Of a stretch of 64,000 bases of DNA, positions 1 to 12,899 are shown piece by piece. The stretch is taken from positions 1,984,001-2,048,000 of the forward strand of contig UGYN01000002.1 of assembly GCA_900457075.1 (NCBI GenBank), given 5' to 3'. The notes below the pieces were generated by a model. The model was not told the DNA's origin. It saw only the letters and a program-made list of their open reading frames with translations, and did not search any database. Positions within the stretch are counted from its first letter, which is position 1. The number at the start of each line of letters is the position of its first letter. A program made the position numbers and the translations under genes. This DNA comes from Serratia quinivorans. Lineage in GTDB: Bacteria > Pseudomonadota > Gammaproteobacteria > Enterobacterales > Enterobacteriaceae.

Positions 1-666
1 GGAAATGCCCATCACCAGCTTCATGTCGTGTTCGATCAACAGCACCGACACCTTATGCTGATTACGCAGCTCGACAATCAAATGGTCAAGTTCGTCGGTT
101 TCCTTCGGGTTCAAACCCGCCGCAGGCTCGTCGAGCATCAGCAGCTCCGGCCGGGTAACCATGCAACGCGCAATCTCCAGCCGCCGCTGCTGGCCGTATG
201 CCAGGTTGCCCGCCGAGCGGTTAGCCATCTCCAGCAGGCCAACCCGCTGCAGCCACACCGCCGCACGTTCCAGCGCGTCGGCTTCGGCACGACGGAAGGC
301 CGGCGTTTTCAACAGCCCGGCGAAAACGCCGCTTTTCAGATGCTGGTGCTGCGCAACCAGCAGGTTTTCGATCACCGTCATTTCACGGAACAGCCGCACA
401 TGCTGGAAAGTCCGCACTACGCCCATACGAGCGATGTTTTGGCCGGATAACCCTTCCAGATGACGTTCGCGCAGTTTAATGGTGCCGCCGGTTGGGCGGT
501 AGAAACCGGTCAGACAGTTAAATACCGTGGTTTTTCCGGCACCGTTTGGGCCGATCAGCGAAACGATTTCGCCTTCATTGAGTTCCAGCGCCACGTTATT
601 GACCGCCAGCAGGCCGCCGAAACGCATCGATAACCCTTCGACCTTCAGCAAAGGTTGCATACTCAT
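1..666 (-). CDS. livG: High-affinity branched-chain amino acid ABC transporter ATP-binding protein LivG (3' end outside window)
   Basis: This is one of the two ATPases that drive uptake of leucine, isoleucine and valine through the LivHM pore at the inner membrane. The reverse strand encodes 222 residues beginning MSMQPLL. Walker A ([10 protein letters not shown]), the Walker B region (LLMLDEP) and the H-loop segment [14 protein letters not shown] are visible. E. coli LivG is 255 residues, so about 33 C-terminal residues lie beyond base 1. The ATG overlaps the livM stop by four bases (ATGA), which implies translational coupling. livF would be expected next, outside the window. Identification is by close match to the LivG family and by operon position. 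Confidence 0.95.
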   Translation of the reverse strand, partial: MSMQPLLKVEGLSMRFGGLLAVNNVALELNEGEIVSLIGPNGAGKTTVFNCLTGFYRPTGGTIKLRERHLEGLSGQNIARMGVVRTFQHVRLFREMTVIENLLVAQHQHLKSGVFAGLLKTPAFRRAEADALERAAVWLQRVGLLEMANRSAGNLAYGQQRRLEIARCMVTRPELLMLDEPAAGLNPKETDELDHLIVELRNQHKVSVLLIEHDMKLVMGIS

Positions 667-1942
667 GCCTGTTCCCCCTTGCCCGCGTGGATATCCGCCG
701 CTTTCAGTTTCAGCTGTGGCCGCTTCATTGGCAGCAACCCTTGTGGCCGCCAAATCATCATCAATACCATCAGGGCACCCAGCAGCAACATGCTGTATTC
801 GTTCAGATCGCGCATCATTTCACGCGATACCACCAGCAGAATAGCCGCCAGGATCACGGCAAACTGCGACCCCATACCACCCAAAACCACGATCGCCAGC
901 ACGAAGGCCGACTCGACAAAGGTAAAGGATTCCGGGCTGACAAAGCCCTGACGTGCGGCAAACAGCGTACCGGCAAAACCGGCAAAGGCGGCGCTGATGG
1001 TAAAGGCGGTCAGCTTGATTTTGGTCGGGTTAAGGCCCAGTGAACGGCAGGCGATTTCATCTTCGCGCAGCGCTTCCCAGGCACGGCCCAGCGGCATGCG
1101 CAGCAGGCGGTTGATCACAAACAGCGTCAGTACCACCAGCAGCAGTGCCACCAAATACAAAAACACAATGCGATCGCTCGGATCGTATTTCAGGCCAAAG
1201 AAGTTGTGGAAGGTGTCCCAGCCGCCGTCGCGCACGCTGCGGTTGAACTCCAGCCCAAAGAAGGTCGGTTTCGGGATCTGGCTGATACCGTTCGGCCCGC
1301 CGGTGATCTCGGTATTGTTCAGCAGCAGGATACGCACGATCTCCCCGAAGCCCAGGGTCACAATCGCCAGGTAATCGCCGCGCAGACGCAGCACCGGGAA
1401 ACCGAGCAGGAAACCGAAGATGGCGGTGACGATGCCCGCCAGCGGCAGGCTTTCCCAGAAGCCGAGGCCATAGTAATGGTTCAGCAGCGCATAGGTGTAG
1501 GCGCCGATGGCGTAAAAACCGCCGTAACCCAGCACCAGCAGGCCGGACAAGCCGACCACCACGTTCAGGCCCAGACCCAGCATCACGTAGATCAACGTCA
1601 GGGTGGCGATATCCACCGTGCCGCGCGATACCAGGAACGGCCAGGCGACCGCCGCGACAATGATCGCCGCGGCCAGCAGCTTCTGGCGCGCGGTGGTGCC
1701 ATCAAAGCTCGGTAAGACGAATGACGGGCCGGAGATTTTTTTCAGCCCTTGCTGCATCAACGGACGCAACAATTGGAAGAAAAACACGATGACACAGCCA
1801 ATGCCGATCCACATCCAGCGAACTTCCGCCGCGCCATGAACCACCAGTTTGGTTCCGTCGAGGCTCAGTTGCATCCCCATCAGGAACGAAGCCATCACAA
1901 ACAGCACCAGCGTGGCGATCAACGCATTGAGCAGATTGAGTT

Positions 1943-1946
<4 letters not shown>
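663..1946 (-). CDS. livM: Branched-chain amino acid ABC transporter permease LivM
   Basis: LivM is an inner-membrane permease that pairs with LivH to form the translocation path for branched-chain amino acids. It has 427 residues (E. coli LivM has 425). An N-terminal hydrophobic extension is followed by the family core of many transmembrane segments, including the conserved stretch [21 protein letters not shown], given here only as its key [13 protein letters not shown] part. The EAA-like loop near the C-terminus ([17 protein letters not shown]) is the LivG/LivF docking site. It overlaps livH by four bases upstream and livG by four bases downstream, so the three genes form one coupled transcript. 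The start MKLNLLNAL follows the livH overlap directly. Confidence 0.95.
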
Positions 1947-2869
<923 letters not shown>

Positions 2870-2890
2870 ACTCTAACCCTTGGCTGCGAA

Positions 2891-2967
2891 ACCTGAATGC
2901 GAAGAGCATTCAGGTAAAGGGATACGGAGCCGGCAAGCCGGCCCGCGGGCGCAGCAGAACTGCGTCC
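2891..2967 (-). promoter_or_regulatory. Hairpin cluster between livK and livH
   Basis: Arms 2891-2900 and 2906-2915 form a perfect 10-bp stem with a 5-base loop. Two further GC-rich dyads follow, GCCGGC-AA-GCCGGC near 2931-2944 and a GGGCGCAG/CTGCGTCC pair near 2947-2968. None has a long U tract on the minus strand. The likely role, inferred, is 3' protection of livK mRNA or partial termination, giving more binding protein than permease. Confidence 0.5.
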
Positions 2968-2985
2968 TACCCTGATGATTATGGC

Positions 2986-4101
2986 TTATTTGATTGGTGT
3001 TGATGTGCCGTCTGCATGCCATTCAAACACGCCGAACTCGAAGCCTTTCAGATCGCCCTTGTCATCCCAGCTCAGCGGCCCCATCACGGTGTCCACCGGC
3101 TTGCCGGTTTTCAAATCCTTGACGATATCGGCCGGCTCCTGGCTGCCACTGCGCTCCATCCCGGTGGTCAAAGATTGCAGTGCGGCGTAGGTGGTCCAGA
3201 CAAACGGCCCGGTCGGATCCAGTTTCTTGGCTTTCAGCGCATCAACCACAGGTTTGTTGGCTGGAACCTGATCGTAGCGTTTCGGCAAGGTCACCAGCAT
3301 GCCTTCGGAAGCCGCACCGGCGATGTTAGACAGTGAGGAGTTGCCCACCCCCTCTGGCCCCATAAAGCGGGTGGTCAGCCCGGCCTGTTTGGCCTGGCGC
3401 AGGATCTGGCCCATTTCCGGGTAGTAGCCGCCGAAATAAACAAAATCGACGTTCTCTTTCTTCAGGCGTGCCACCAGAGTGGAGAAATCTTTATCGCCGG
3501 CGGTGATACCTTCAAACATCACCACGTCGGTACCCTGTTTTTTCAGACTGTCGCGTACCGAGCGTGCCAGGCCTTCGCCATACTGCTGCTTGTCGTGGAT
3601 CACGGCAATGCGCTTGGGTTTGATTTCACTGAGGATGTACTTGGCTGCGGTCGGGCCCTGATCGGAGTCCAGGCCGGTGGTACGCATGATCATCTTGTAA
3701 CCACGGGTGGTCAGATCGGCGTTAGTGGCCGCCGGGGTAATCATGATCACGCCTTCATCTTCATAAATATCGGAAGCCGGCTGCGTCGAGGACGAGCACA
3801 GGTGGCCGATCACATAGCGGATACCGTCGTTGATCACCTTGTTGGCCACCGCTACCGCCTGTTTCGGGTCACAGGCATCGTCGTATTCCACCCCAACCAA
3901 CTTATCGCCCTTGATGCCACCCTTGGCATTGATATCGGCAATTGCCTGACGGGCACCGGTAAACTCCATATCGCCATACTGTGCGACCGGGCCGGACATC
4001 GCCCCGACGATCGCCACCTTAATGTCTTTTGCCATTGCCGCATGCCCGATTGCCATCGCGATACAGCCAGCCAACAATGCCTTACCTTTTGTTAATTTCA
4101 T
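2986..4101 (-). CDS. livK: Periplasmic branched-chain amino acid binding protein LivK
   Basis: This periplasmic solute-binding protein delivers leucine, and in LivJ-like members all branched-chain amino acids, to LivHM. The start chosen, [12 protein letters not shown], lies behind a GGGGA ribosome-binding site and begins a signal peptide ending AAMA before [13 protein letters not shown]. That gives 371 residues, against 369 for E. coli LivK. An upstream in-frame ATG at 4152 would add 17 residues and spoil the signal peptide. The segment [15 protein letters not shown] and the C-terminus [13 protein letters not shown] resemble LivK more than LivJ. No second binding-protein gene is seen, so it may serve both roles. 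Confidence 0.93.
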   Translation of the reverse strand: MKLTKGKALLAGCIAMAIGHAAMAKDIKVAIVGAMSGPVAQYGDMEFTGARQAIADINAKGGIKGDKLVGVEYDDACDPKQAVAVANKVINDGIRYVIGHLCSSSTQPASDIYEDEGVIMITPAATNADLTTRGYKMIMRTTGLDSDQGPTAAKYILSEIKPKRIAVIHDKQQYGEGLARSVRDSLKKQGTDVVMFEGITAGDKDFSTLVARLKKENVDFVYFGGYYPEMGQILRQAKQAGLTTRFMGPEGVGNSSLSNIAGAASEGMLVTLPKRYDQVPANKPVVDALKAKKLDPTGPFVWTTYAALQSLTTGMERSGSQEPADIVKDLKTGKPVDTVMGPLSWDDKGDLKGFEFGVFEWHADGTSTPIK

Positions 4102-4442
4102 CCGCAAATCCCCATCTGTCGTTGTGAACGTACCTGTTGTGTTTGCCTGCACCTGACCCTTATTTACTGCTTTTATTCATAAGTAATAATGATTTAGGTG
4201 TTTTCGCGGCAATATTTTCTAATAAGACTTTATTTTTCATGCCATTAAACAGGAATTTTCTGCTGCAAATCAACTTGCACAATCAGGAACAAGCGGTGTA
4301 AACAGCATAAAATCCGGATTAAATCTGCGCTGTTTTGCATCAGGCGCAGCGCGTTATGCTGGTTCCGGATCGCTTTACTACATATTTACTCGGAAAATGC
4401 GTCTTGCAAAAAACATTTCGCGCAGTAATCGTACAGAAAAAC

Positions 4443-4472
4443 TTACACAACGCTCTGTGCAAGATCTATTAC
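4443..4472 (+). promoter_or_regulatory. Candidate panM promoter in the liv/panM divergent region
   Basis: The 406-base region between livK and panM is AT-rich and must hold divergent promoters. The best sigma-70 pair on the plus strand is TTACAC (4443-4448) and TATTAC (4467-4472) with an 18-base spacer, about 35 bases before the panM ATG. I could not pick a convincing liv promoter. Lrp or leucine control of liv is known in E. coli, but no site is assigned here. Confidence 0.25.
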
Positions 4473-4507
4473 ACTGTCGGCATCGATTAGCCGTTCGGAA
4501 ATCCTGC

Positions 4508-4900
4508 ATGAAATTAACTATAGAACGATTAACCACACTGTCCCCGCAAGACCTTATCGATCTTGGCAAAATCTGGCCGCATCAGCAGCCGGAGCAGTGG
4601 CAAAGCGGGTTGAGCGGCGATAAAGCCCTGTTCGCCGCCCGCTTCAACGAACGGCTGCTCGGTGCGGTGAAAATCGAGCTGAACGGTAAGCATGCCCAAC
4701 TGCAAGATTTACTGGTGCGTGAGGTGACGCGCCGTCGCGGCGTTGGTCTGTATCTGGTACAGGACGCCCAGCGTCAACTGCCGCAGATAACGCACTGGCA
4801 GCTTTCAACCGCCGGCCTGACAGCGCGCGAACGCGGTGAAGTGGATAACTTTATGCGCGCCTGCGGCTTTACTCAGCAAGGCGAACTCTGGCAGCAATGA
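4508..4900 (+). CDS. panM: PanD maturation factor / CoA sensor PanM (PanZ)
   Basis: PanM is a GNAT-fold protein that binds the aspartate decarboxylase proenzyme PanD, triggers its self-cleavage, and with CoA inhibits it, so controlling beta-alanine and pantothenate supply. The 130 residues starting MKLTIERL match the E. coli protein of 127. The segment ARFNERLLGAVKIEL and the acetyl-CoA loop VREVTRRRGVGLYLV (about residues 75-90) are the recognisable motifs. An ATG at 4397 is in frame but would add 37 residues absent from the family. The stop overlaps the next gene by four bases. E. coli has panM at the same place between liv genes. Confidence 0.92.
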   Translation: MKLTIERLTTLSPQDLIDLGKIWPHQQPEQWQSGLSGDKALFAARFNERLLGAVKIELNGKHAQLQDLLVREVTRRRGVGLYLVQDAQRQLPQITHWQLSTAGLTARERGEVDNFMRACGFTQQGELWQQ

Positions 4901-6114
4901 AACGCGGGCTAATGGCGCTATTAATGCTGGCACTGGCATTCATCGCCTGGTTTGGTGGCCGCCAGCAGGCACTGCAACTGCAGCAAGCCTGGGATAACCA
5001 GGCCTACGTTTGGCAACGCGTCTGGACGCCGCAACATGCTGCGGCATTGGCGCAAAGCCGCGATCTTTTCTCTGCGTTGCGGGTGCTGGGTTTGCAGGTA
5101 CATCCGCGCGAAGGCTGGCGTGAAATTCCGGTTAATCTCCCATTATTGAAACAAGATGGCCGCCCGCTGTGGCTGGTCGTGCGTCTGGATGGGCAGTTGG
5201 CGCAGTTGGACGAATCCGCCATTCGCCAGCGCCTGCTAAAGCAGGTGCAGCAGTGGCAGGCCGCCGGGTTGCAGGTCATCGGCGTTGAAATAGATCACGA
5301 CGCCGCCACCGCTCGCCTGCCCGACTATCAGCATTTCCTTCAACAACTGCGCCAGCAGCTGCCTCGCTCATTGCAACTGGGTATTACCGCCTTACCGACC
5401 TGGATCGGCTCAGCGACGCTGCCCGGCGTATTACAACAGGTGGACAGTTCGGTACTGCAGGTACATGCGGTGCTGTCGCCGCAGCAAGGGTTATTTTCCG
5501 GCCCGCTGGCACTGCGCTGGGTAAAGCAGTACGCGAAAATGACGCCGAAGCCCTTCCGGGTGGCCTTGCCCGCCTATGGCATGGGTCTGGTGGGGTTTGA
5601 TGAGCAGGGCGCGCAGGTCGAAAGCGAAGCCTCGCTGCGCGTGGCCGGGACTTCGCGAGAGCTGACGGTCGCGCCGCAGCAGATAGCTGATTTTCTGCAT
5701 CAATTGAACGCGCAAACCACGCCGCACCTGCGTGGCATTATCTGGTTCCGGCTGCCGCTGGCGGACGATCGTCGCGCCTGGTCATTGACGACGCTGCGGG
5801 CAGTGATTGAAAACCAACCGCTCAGCGTCAACTGGCTGGTAAAAATTAGTCCTCAGCCACAGCAAAATGGGCTCAATGATCTGATACTTCACAATAATGG
5901 GCCGATTGATGCCCCACTGCCCCATGAAATTGTCATCACCGCCAGCGACTGTCTGGCGGCGGATGCCACGGGCAACTACCGGCTGGAAAGTGAGCCTCAA
6001 CGGCAACGCTTTGTCCTGATTAGCGGCGACCAGTTACGTGCCGGGCAATCCCGGCCACTGGGCTGGCTGCGCTGCCAACAACTGACGCCAGGAGGCACCC
6101 TTGTCACACCTTAA
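4897..6114 (+). CDS. DUF3142-family envelope protein
   Basis: The 405-residue product has an N-terminal hydrophobic stretch (about residues 5-20, LMALLMLALAFIAWFGG) that would act as a signal peptide or anchor, so the rest is probably periplasmic. The body, with VRLDGQLAQL, VIGVEIDHDAATARLPDY and LPTWIGS, is typical of DUF3142, whose members resemble TIM-barrel glycoside hydrolase-like folds; no function is established. The ATG overlaps the panM stop (ATGA), and its own 3' end overlaps the next gene by 14 bases, so three genes are co-translated. I assign the domain from recognisable family motifs and do not propose a substrate. Confidence 0.75.
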   Translation: MKRGLMALLMLALAFIAWFGGRQQALQLQQAWDNQAYVWQRVWTPQHAAALAQSRDLFSALRVLGLQVHPREGWREIPVNLPLLKQDGRPLWLVVRLDGQLAQLDESAIRQRLLKQVQQWQAAGLQVIGVEIDHDAATARLPDYQHFLQQLRQQLPRSLQLGITALPTWIGSATLPGVLQQVDSSVLQVHAVLSPQQGLFSGPLALRWVKQYAKMTPKPFRVALPAYGMGLVGFDEQGAQVESEASLRVAGTSRELTVAPQQIADFLHQLNAQTTPHLRGIIWFRLPLADDRRAWSLTTLRAVIENQPLSVNWLVKISPQPQQNGLNDLILHNNGPIDAPLPHEIVITASDCLAADATGNYRLESEPQRQRFVLISGDQLRAGQSRPLGWLRCQQLTPGGTLVTP

Positions 6115-8158
6115 TGCTCGCACTCTTCCACTGGCGGCCCTGATCGGCTCAGCGTTGGCGCTGCCGATTAACGGCTACGCCTGCGGACCGGATTTCCCTA
6201 ACCGGTTGCTGGTCGATCGCAATGGCACACTGCTGTATATGCCGGAAGGCAATTTTGCCTTTGAAGCCGGCCGCCTGGTCGCGATAGATAAGCAACTACC
6301 GCAATGGAAAGCGCCACCGCCGCCCATGCCGCCGAAACCGATGCCTCTGTCGCCAGAAACCATCATCATCGGCAAAATGCGCGCGGCAAAAACCGTTGAA
6401 GAAGCCGATGCGGTCAATACTCAGGGGTTGTCTGATGCCGCTCGCCTGTACCAACTGGGCGCAGTGGCCTTTGCCGGCCAGGATCCGCGGGCCGGCGAAT
6501 ACTTCCAGCAGGTATTGGCGCTACCCGCTGCAGAACAGGGCGATTGGGGGCTACGAGCGCAATACTCACTCGGCCGACTGCTGATGGGCGATCACGGCAC
6601 GCCAGAGAACGAAAGTGGCGAACCGGCTGCGACGGCCAAACACCCGGCAAAACCGCAGCTGGAGCAAGCGCTGGCGGCTTTCCAGCAGGTGATTGAGCGA
6701 GTGAAAAGCGGCACGGCCGATCCGGATCAACTGGCGCTGAGCAGTCTCGGTCAGCAGGCACGTATCCACCTGTGGCTCAATGACGTGACTCAAGCGGCGC
6801 GGCTGTATGCCCAGCAGGCGGCTCAGGGCGATCAAAACGGCGGACTGTCGTTGCAGTACGTTTCCAGTTATCTGGTCAATCCTGACCACTTCGATACGCT
6901 AAAACAGGCGATTACCGATCCGCTGATCCAACAGCTGGTCACTATCGAACTGTTCGCCCGCAGCAGTAATCTGCAATTGGCCGACACGGACGGCACCGGT
7001 AGCCGCTCAACGCAGATTATCAGCCAAATTCTGACGCTGTTGGACGCCTCGGTGAAAAACGGCTTCAGCGGCAGCGACCGGTTGGCAGCATTGGCCTACC
7101 GCACCGGGCAATATCCGATGGCGGCCAGCCTGCTGAAACACGCCGGTGACAGTGGCCTGGCCTGGTGGCTACGCGCCAAGATGGCGCTGCGCGACGGGGA
7201 TGTTAAAGCCGCCACCGCGAACTACGCCAAAGCGGCGGCCGCTTTCCCATCCAGTGAAAGCTGGGGCGAGCAGCGCAATGCCGACTTTGTGCAAGAAACC
7301 ATTGTGCCCGAGTGTCGGGTGGCGGGTGAGCAGGCGATCCTGGCACTCGATCGCGGTGACTATCTACAGGCAATGGATTTCCTGTATCGCGGTAAAGAGA
7401 TTTATTGGGCTGACGTCGCCGACGTAGCCGAACGGGTGCTGACCGTCGACGAGCTGAAAGGCTTTGTCGATAAACATGCGCCAGCACCAACTACGCCGCT
7501 AAAACCGGTCAATCCGGACGAGTACAACGGTCAGCCACTTACGCCGGAAGTACAACTGCGTGAACTGCTGGCGCGGCGTCTGATGCGCGCCGGACGTCCT
7601 CAAGAGGCCATGGGCTATTTCGACATCCCTAACTATCGTCAGGTGGCGCAGCAGTACGCCGATACGCTGAAAACGGCGCAGGACAAAACCGCCGACAAAC
7701 TGGCGCGCGCCGAAGCCTATTATCAGGCGGCCACGCTACTGCGCACACAAGGGCTAACCTTCACCGGCTATGAGATGACGCCGGATTACGCGATTTATGA
7801 CGCAGGTTATTCCTATCTGGGAGATGCGTTTGATACTCGCGAACTCAAACATAAGAGTTGGATCAGCAGCGCGGAAGCGGCACGGGCCAAAGCAGCACTG
7901 CCGCCACAGGACAATCGCTTCCTGCACTATCGTTGGCAGGCCGTCACCCTGGCCCAGCAGGCTGCCGATTTGCTGCCGCCAAAAAGCCAGGCCTATGCCG
8001 CCGTGCTGTGCAATGCCGCCGGTTGGGTGATAAAACGTGATGCAAAAACCGGTCAGGCACTGTATCAGCGCTATATCAACACCGGGTCTCGTTATCCCTG
8101 GGCCAACAAGTTTGGCTATAGCTGCCCGGCGCCAGACTTCGCTGCCGTTACGCCATAG
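6101..8158 (+). CDS. Exported ACGPDFP-type repeat-rich protein of unknown function
   Basis: The 685-residue product is predicted to be exported. An N-terminal signal (LAALIGSALALPINGYA) is followed by CGPDFPNRLL, and a proline-rich linker (APPPPMPPKPMP, about residues 70-82) precedes a long alpha-helical body with TPR-like helix pairs such as LARAEAYYQAATLL. The start is TTG at 6101, because a perfect AGGAGG at 6090-6095 sits five bases upstream and no in-frame ATG fits. It overlaps the DUF3142 gene by 14 bases. The paired arrangement suggests both proteins act together in the envelope, but I do not recognise a function. A strong terminator follows. Confidence 0.75.
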   Translation: MSHLNARTLPLAALIGSALALPINGYACGPDFPNRLLVDRNGTLLYMPEGNFAFEAGRLVAIDKQLPQWKAPPPPMPPKPMPLSPETIIIGKMRAAKTVEEADAVNTQGLSDAARLYQLGAVAFAGQDPRAGEYFQQVLALPAAEQGDWGLRAQYSLGRLLMGDHGTPENESGEPAATAKHPAKPQLEQALAAFQQVIERVKSGTADPDQLALSSLGQQARIHLWLNDVTQAARLYAQQAAQGDQNGGLSLQYVSSYLVNPDHFDTLKQAITDPLIQQLVTIELFARSSNLQLADTDGTGSRSTQIISQILTLLDASVKNGFSGSDRLAALAYRTGQYPMAASLLKHAGDSGLAWWLRAKMALRDGDVKAATANYAKAAAAFPSSESWGEQRNADFVQETIVPECRVAGEQAILALDRGDYLQAMDFLYRGKEIYWADVADVAERVLTVDELKGFVDKHAPAPTTPLKPVNPDEYNGQPLTPEVQLRELLARRLMRAGRPQEAMGYFDIPNYRQVAQQYADTLKTAQDKTADKLARAEAYYQAATLLRTQGLTFTGYEMTPDYAIYDAGYSYLGDAFDTRELKHKSWISSAEAARAKAALPPQDNRFLHYRWQAVTLAQQAADLLPPKSQAYAAVLCNAAGWVIKRDAKTGQALYQRYINTGSRYPWANKFGYSCPAPDFAAVTP

Positions 8159-8176
8159 CGCCGAATTTCAGGCACA

Positions 8177-8202
8177 AAAAAGCCCGGCTAGCCGGGCTTT
8201 TT
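8177..8202. terminator. Bidirectional intrinsic terminator
   Basis: A perfect 12-bp stem (8177-8188 with 8191-8202) has a two-base loop. A residues on one side and T residues on the other let it serve both the panM operon on the plus strand and rpoH on the minus strand. Confidence 0.85.
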
Positions 8203-8217
8203 AACGCTTACGCGGGA

Positions 8218-9075
8218 TTAGGCTTCGATCGCCATTTTCAGTTTCTTCATGGCGTTCTTTTCTAGCTGGCGGACACGCTCAGCGGAAACGCCATATTGAT
8301 CGGCCAGCTCTTGCAGCGTGGACTTGTTATCGTCGTCCAGCCAACGGGCACGAATAATATGCTGACTACGCTCGTCCAGGCCTTCCATCGCGTAGGCCAG
8401 TTTGTCTGCGGCGTTGCTTTCCCAGTTATCTTCTTCGATACCTTCGGCAAAGTCAGAGCTTTTATCCTGCAGGTACAGCACTGGCGCCATCGACTGGCCT
8501 TCACGGGCGTCGTCGTCCGGCGTTGGATCGAAAGTCATATCCTGTGCCGCCATGCGAGATTCCATCTCGCGTACGTCCTTGCTGGTCACGCCCAGTTCAC
8601 GGGCCACCAATTCCACCTCGTCCTGGTTGAACCAGCCCAGACGCTGCTTGGTTTTACGCAGGTTAAAGAACAGCTTGCGCTGTGCCTTGGTGGTAGCAAC
8701 TTTGACGATACGCCAGTTGCGCAGTACGTACTCGTGAATTTCTGCCTTGATCCAGTGCACCGCAAAGGAAACCAGGCGCACCCCAACCTCTGGGTTGAAG
8801 CGGCGAACAGCTTTCATCAAGCCGATATTACCTTCCTGGATCAGATCCGCCTGCGGCAGGCCGTAACCAGAGTAATTGCGGGCAATATGAGCGACAAAGC
8901 GCAGGTGAGACAGGATCAGCTGCTTAGCGGCTTCCAGATCGCCCTGATAATGCAGCCGTTCAGCCAGCTCCCGCTCTTCCTCTGCCGTCAGCATCGGATA
9001 GGTGTTGGCGGCCCGGATATAGGCTTCCAAACTGCCCTGGGGCACTAAAGCTAAAGTTTGCATTTCTTTGGTCAT
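8218..9075 (-). CDS. rpoH: Heat-shock sigma factor sigma-32 (RpoH)
   Basis: This sigma subunit directs RNA polymerase to heat-shock promoters. It has 285 residues (E. coli 284). Region 2 ([19 protein letters not shown], about 70-88), the RpoH box QRKLFFNLR (132-140) used for polymerase binding and FtsH-dependent turnover, and the region 4 helix-turn-helix ([19 protein letters not shown] near the C-terminus) are all present. In E. coli the 5' part of the mRNA folds into a thermosensor and the protein is controlled by DnaK and FtsH; I infer the same here from conservation. It lies downstream of ftsYEX with its own 316-base regulatory region. Confidence 0.98.
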   Translation of the reverse strand: MTKEMQTLALVPQGSLEAYIRAANTYPMLTAEEERELAERLHYQGDLEAAKQLILSHLRFVAHIARNYSGYGLPQADLIQEGNIGLMKAVRRFNPEVGVRLVSFAVHWIKAEIHEYVLRNWRIVKVATTKAQRKLFFNLRKTKQRLGWFNQDEVELVARELGVTSKDVREMESRMAAQDMTFDPTPDDDAREGQSMAPVLYLQDKSSDFAEGIEEDNWESNAADKLAYAMEGLDERSQHIIRARWLDDDNKSTLQELADQYGVSAERVRQLEKNAMKKLKMAIEA

Positions 9076-9391
9076 TCAAACCCTCTCTTGAAAAAACAGG
9101 TCATGCAGGTGATTTATCACGGCGGGGAAATAATTGATTCTACGGCAGTTGCTATTGCAAAAGCGGTCCACACGCCGGGCACCATAACATTTTGCTGCAG
9201 ATTTTGACCGTGTTCCGCCCTATTAGTTCACAGTTTTTCGATCACATAGTGCATGACAATACGTGACGAAGACTCAGGCCGATAGGGAATTTGTGCGCAA
9301 AGAAGAGACTGAATGGGGCTTGGGTTGGTGCCGGTAGCTCTTCTCCCGCAACACGCTCGGAGCAGCAGGAGAAGAGTATACCAAAAAAACT
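9076..9391 (-). promoter_or_regulatory. ftsX-rpoH intergenic region with rpoH promoters
   Basis: This 316-base gap should carry several rpoH promoters, as in E. coli. On the minus strand I see an extended -10 element TGGTATACT (9375-9383), a 9-bp dyad (9338-9346 with 9368-9376) that may end the ftsYEX transcript, and further downstream a TGTGATCG half-site resembling a CRP site near 9240. These assignments are from inspection only; no gene is seen. Confidence 0.4.
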
Positions 9392-10345
9392 TTATTGTGG
9401 TGTAAATCGACGTAAATGTTGCACCGTCGCCAGCCAGGCGGCGATCCAGCCGATCATCGCGGAGACAATCAGCAGCAGCAGGGCTTCATCCCAACCCAGG
9501 CCGTGCAGGGTAAAGGTGGTGCCAAACACCTTGGCCACGCCGGTGACCACCGACTCCAGACGCCACACCATCCCGCCGGATAACAGCAACGACAGCAACG
9601 CGCCAAAGAAGCCCAGCATTGCCCCGCCGTTCAGGAACGGCCGCAGGATAAAGCCGTCGGTCGCACCGATCAGCTTCATCACGTTGATAGTGTCACGACG
9701 GCTGAAGATGCTCAGCCGCACGCTGTTGCCGATCACCAGGAACACCGCCACAATCATCAGCACGCCGATCATCGCAGCCACCTGGCCCACCAGCCCGGTC
9801 AGCGCCGCCAGGCGGGCAAACCAGCTGTCATCCATTCTAACCTCATCCACGCCCTGTACCGCGGCTACGCGATCGCGCAGGGTGTTGAGGGTGTCGGAAC
9901 TTTGGAAGCTCATTTTCGGCGTGATGATGGCTACCGCCGGCAACGGGTTCTCTTCCAGCATATCCAGTGCGCCGCCAAAGCCAGACCAGTTGCGGAATTC
10001 GCCCCGGGCCTCTTCACGCGACAGGTAATTCACTTTCTCGACGCCGGCTTCCGCCTTGATGGCATCGAGCACTTTCACCGCGGCATCGTCATCGAGGGAT
10101 TTATCCAGATAAACCGTCAACTGTGGCGTCGGGTACCATTGGGTCGCTGCGGTACTGACGTTTTTCCAGACGATGTAACACACGCTCGGCAGCGTCAGAG
10201 AAATGGCGATCACCATCACCGTCAACAGCGTTGCCAACGGCTGGCGCAGCATATCCTTGATGGCGTTCATCCAGGCGTAACGCCATTGTTCACGCCAGCC
10301 CCCGCGCAGCGCTTTGCTCTTGGCGGTTTTTGCGTTATTCGCCAT
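9392..10345 (-). CDS. ftsX: Cell division ABC transporter-like permease FtsX
   Basis: FtsX is the membrane half of FtsEX, which links the divisome to periplasmic activators of peptidoglycan amidases. The 317 residues are shorter than the 352 of E. coli because the divergent cytoplasmic N-terminus is shorter. The segment [22 protein letters not shown] is TM1, given here by its key part. The periplasmic domain ([18 protein letters not shown]) follows, and then three TM segments with the FtsX/MacB signature and the end [12 protein letters not shown]. It overlaps ftsE by 11 bases. Confidence 0.96.
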   Translation of the reverse strand: MANNAKTAKSKALRGGWREQWRYAWMNAIKDMLRQPLATLLTVMVIAISLTLPSVCYIVWKNVSTAATQWYPTPQLTVYLDKSLDDDAAVKVLDAIKAEAGVEKVNYLSREEARGEFRNWSGFGGALDMLEENPLPAVAIITPKMSFQSSDTLNTLRDRVAAVQGVDEVRMDDSWFARLAALTGLVGQVAAMIGVLMIVAVFLVIGNSVRLSIFSRRDTINVMKLIGATDGFILRPFLNGGAMLGFFGALLSLLLSGGMVWRLESVVTGVAKVFGTTFTLHGLGWDEALLLLIVSAMIGWIAAWLATVQHLRRFTPQ

Positions 10346-11006
10346 GATGCGCTCCTCCAGCCATACGACCCTGGCTCAGGCGCAGAGTGCGGTAATTACG
10401 ACGGGCAATCAGCCCGGTGTCATGGGTGGCCATCAGCACGGTCACGCCAACACGGTTAAATTCTTCAAACAGACGCAGAATGCCTTCCGACAGCGCATCA
10501 TCCAGGTTACCGGTTGGCTCATCCGCCAGCAGCACCGCCGGTTTGTTCACCACCGCACGGGCAATACCCACGCGCTGCTGCTCACCACCGGAAAGCTGGA
10601 TTGGGAAGTTTTTGGCCTTATCCAGCAGCCCGACCTTGTCCAGCGCGGCGGAAACGCGACGGCGGATGTCTTCGGTACTGGCACCGGCGATGATCAGCGG
10701 CATCGCCACGTTGTCATACACCGTGCGATCCAGCAGCAGATGGTGATCCTGGAAAATCATGCCGATCTGACGACGCAGGAACGGCACCTCACTGTTTCTC
10801 AGGCGACTGATGTCGTGACCACCAAACCAGATATGGCCGGCGCTCGGCCGTTCGATGCCACAAATCAGTTTCAGCAGGGTACTTTTACCCGCGCCGGAAT
10901 GGCCGGTCAGAAACGCCATCTCTGCCGGGCGCAGATGAAAATCTACCCCCTGCAGTGCCTGCCGTCCGCCCAGATAAGCTTTACTGACCTGTTCAAAGCG
11001 AATCAT
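10335..11006 (-). CDS. ftsE: Cell division ATP-binding protein FtsE
   Basis: FtsE is the cytoplasmic ATPase of FtsEX; ATP binding and hydrolysis control septal peptidoglycan hydrolysis through EnvC and amidases. The 223 residues match the family length of about 222. Walker [10 protein letters not shown] (about 36-44), the ABC signature LSGGEQQRV (about 139-147), Walker [13 protein letters not shown] and the H-loop ATHD are all intact. It starts six bases after the ftsY stop and overlaps ftsX by 11 bases, forming ftsYEX. Confidence 0.97.
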   Translation of the reverse strand: MIRFEQVSKAYLGGRQALQGVDFHLRPAEMAFLTGHSGAGKSTLLKLICGIERPSAGHIWFGGHDISRLRNSEVPFLRRQIGMIFQDHHLLLDRTVYDNVAMPLIIAGASTEDIRRRVSAALDKVGLLDKAKNFPIQLSGGEQQRVGIARAVVNKPAVLLADEPTGNLDDALSEGILRLFEEFNRVGVTVLMATHDTGLIARRNYRTLRLSQGRMAGGAHHGE

Positions 11007-11011
11007 CCGTA

Positions 11012-12676
<1,665 letters not shown>

Positions 12677-12899
12677 GTTATGACTCTACTCCGTACCGAA
12701 GGCTTGCTTATGCTGACAATTATTCCGCCGAGTCTATCACTTTCCCTCGCCCAGCAACACGCATCCGGTATGCTTTCCACTGTGAAATCAGGCAACAAAG
12801 TTTTACCGTTTCCCCCGGCGCGTCTCACCGGTAGAATAGAGGCAACTTTTCGCTAACTTGTGCGGCCTTCACCGCCCCAAACAGAAATAAACCAATCCT

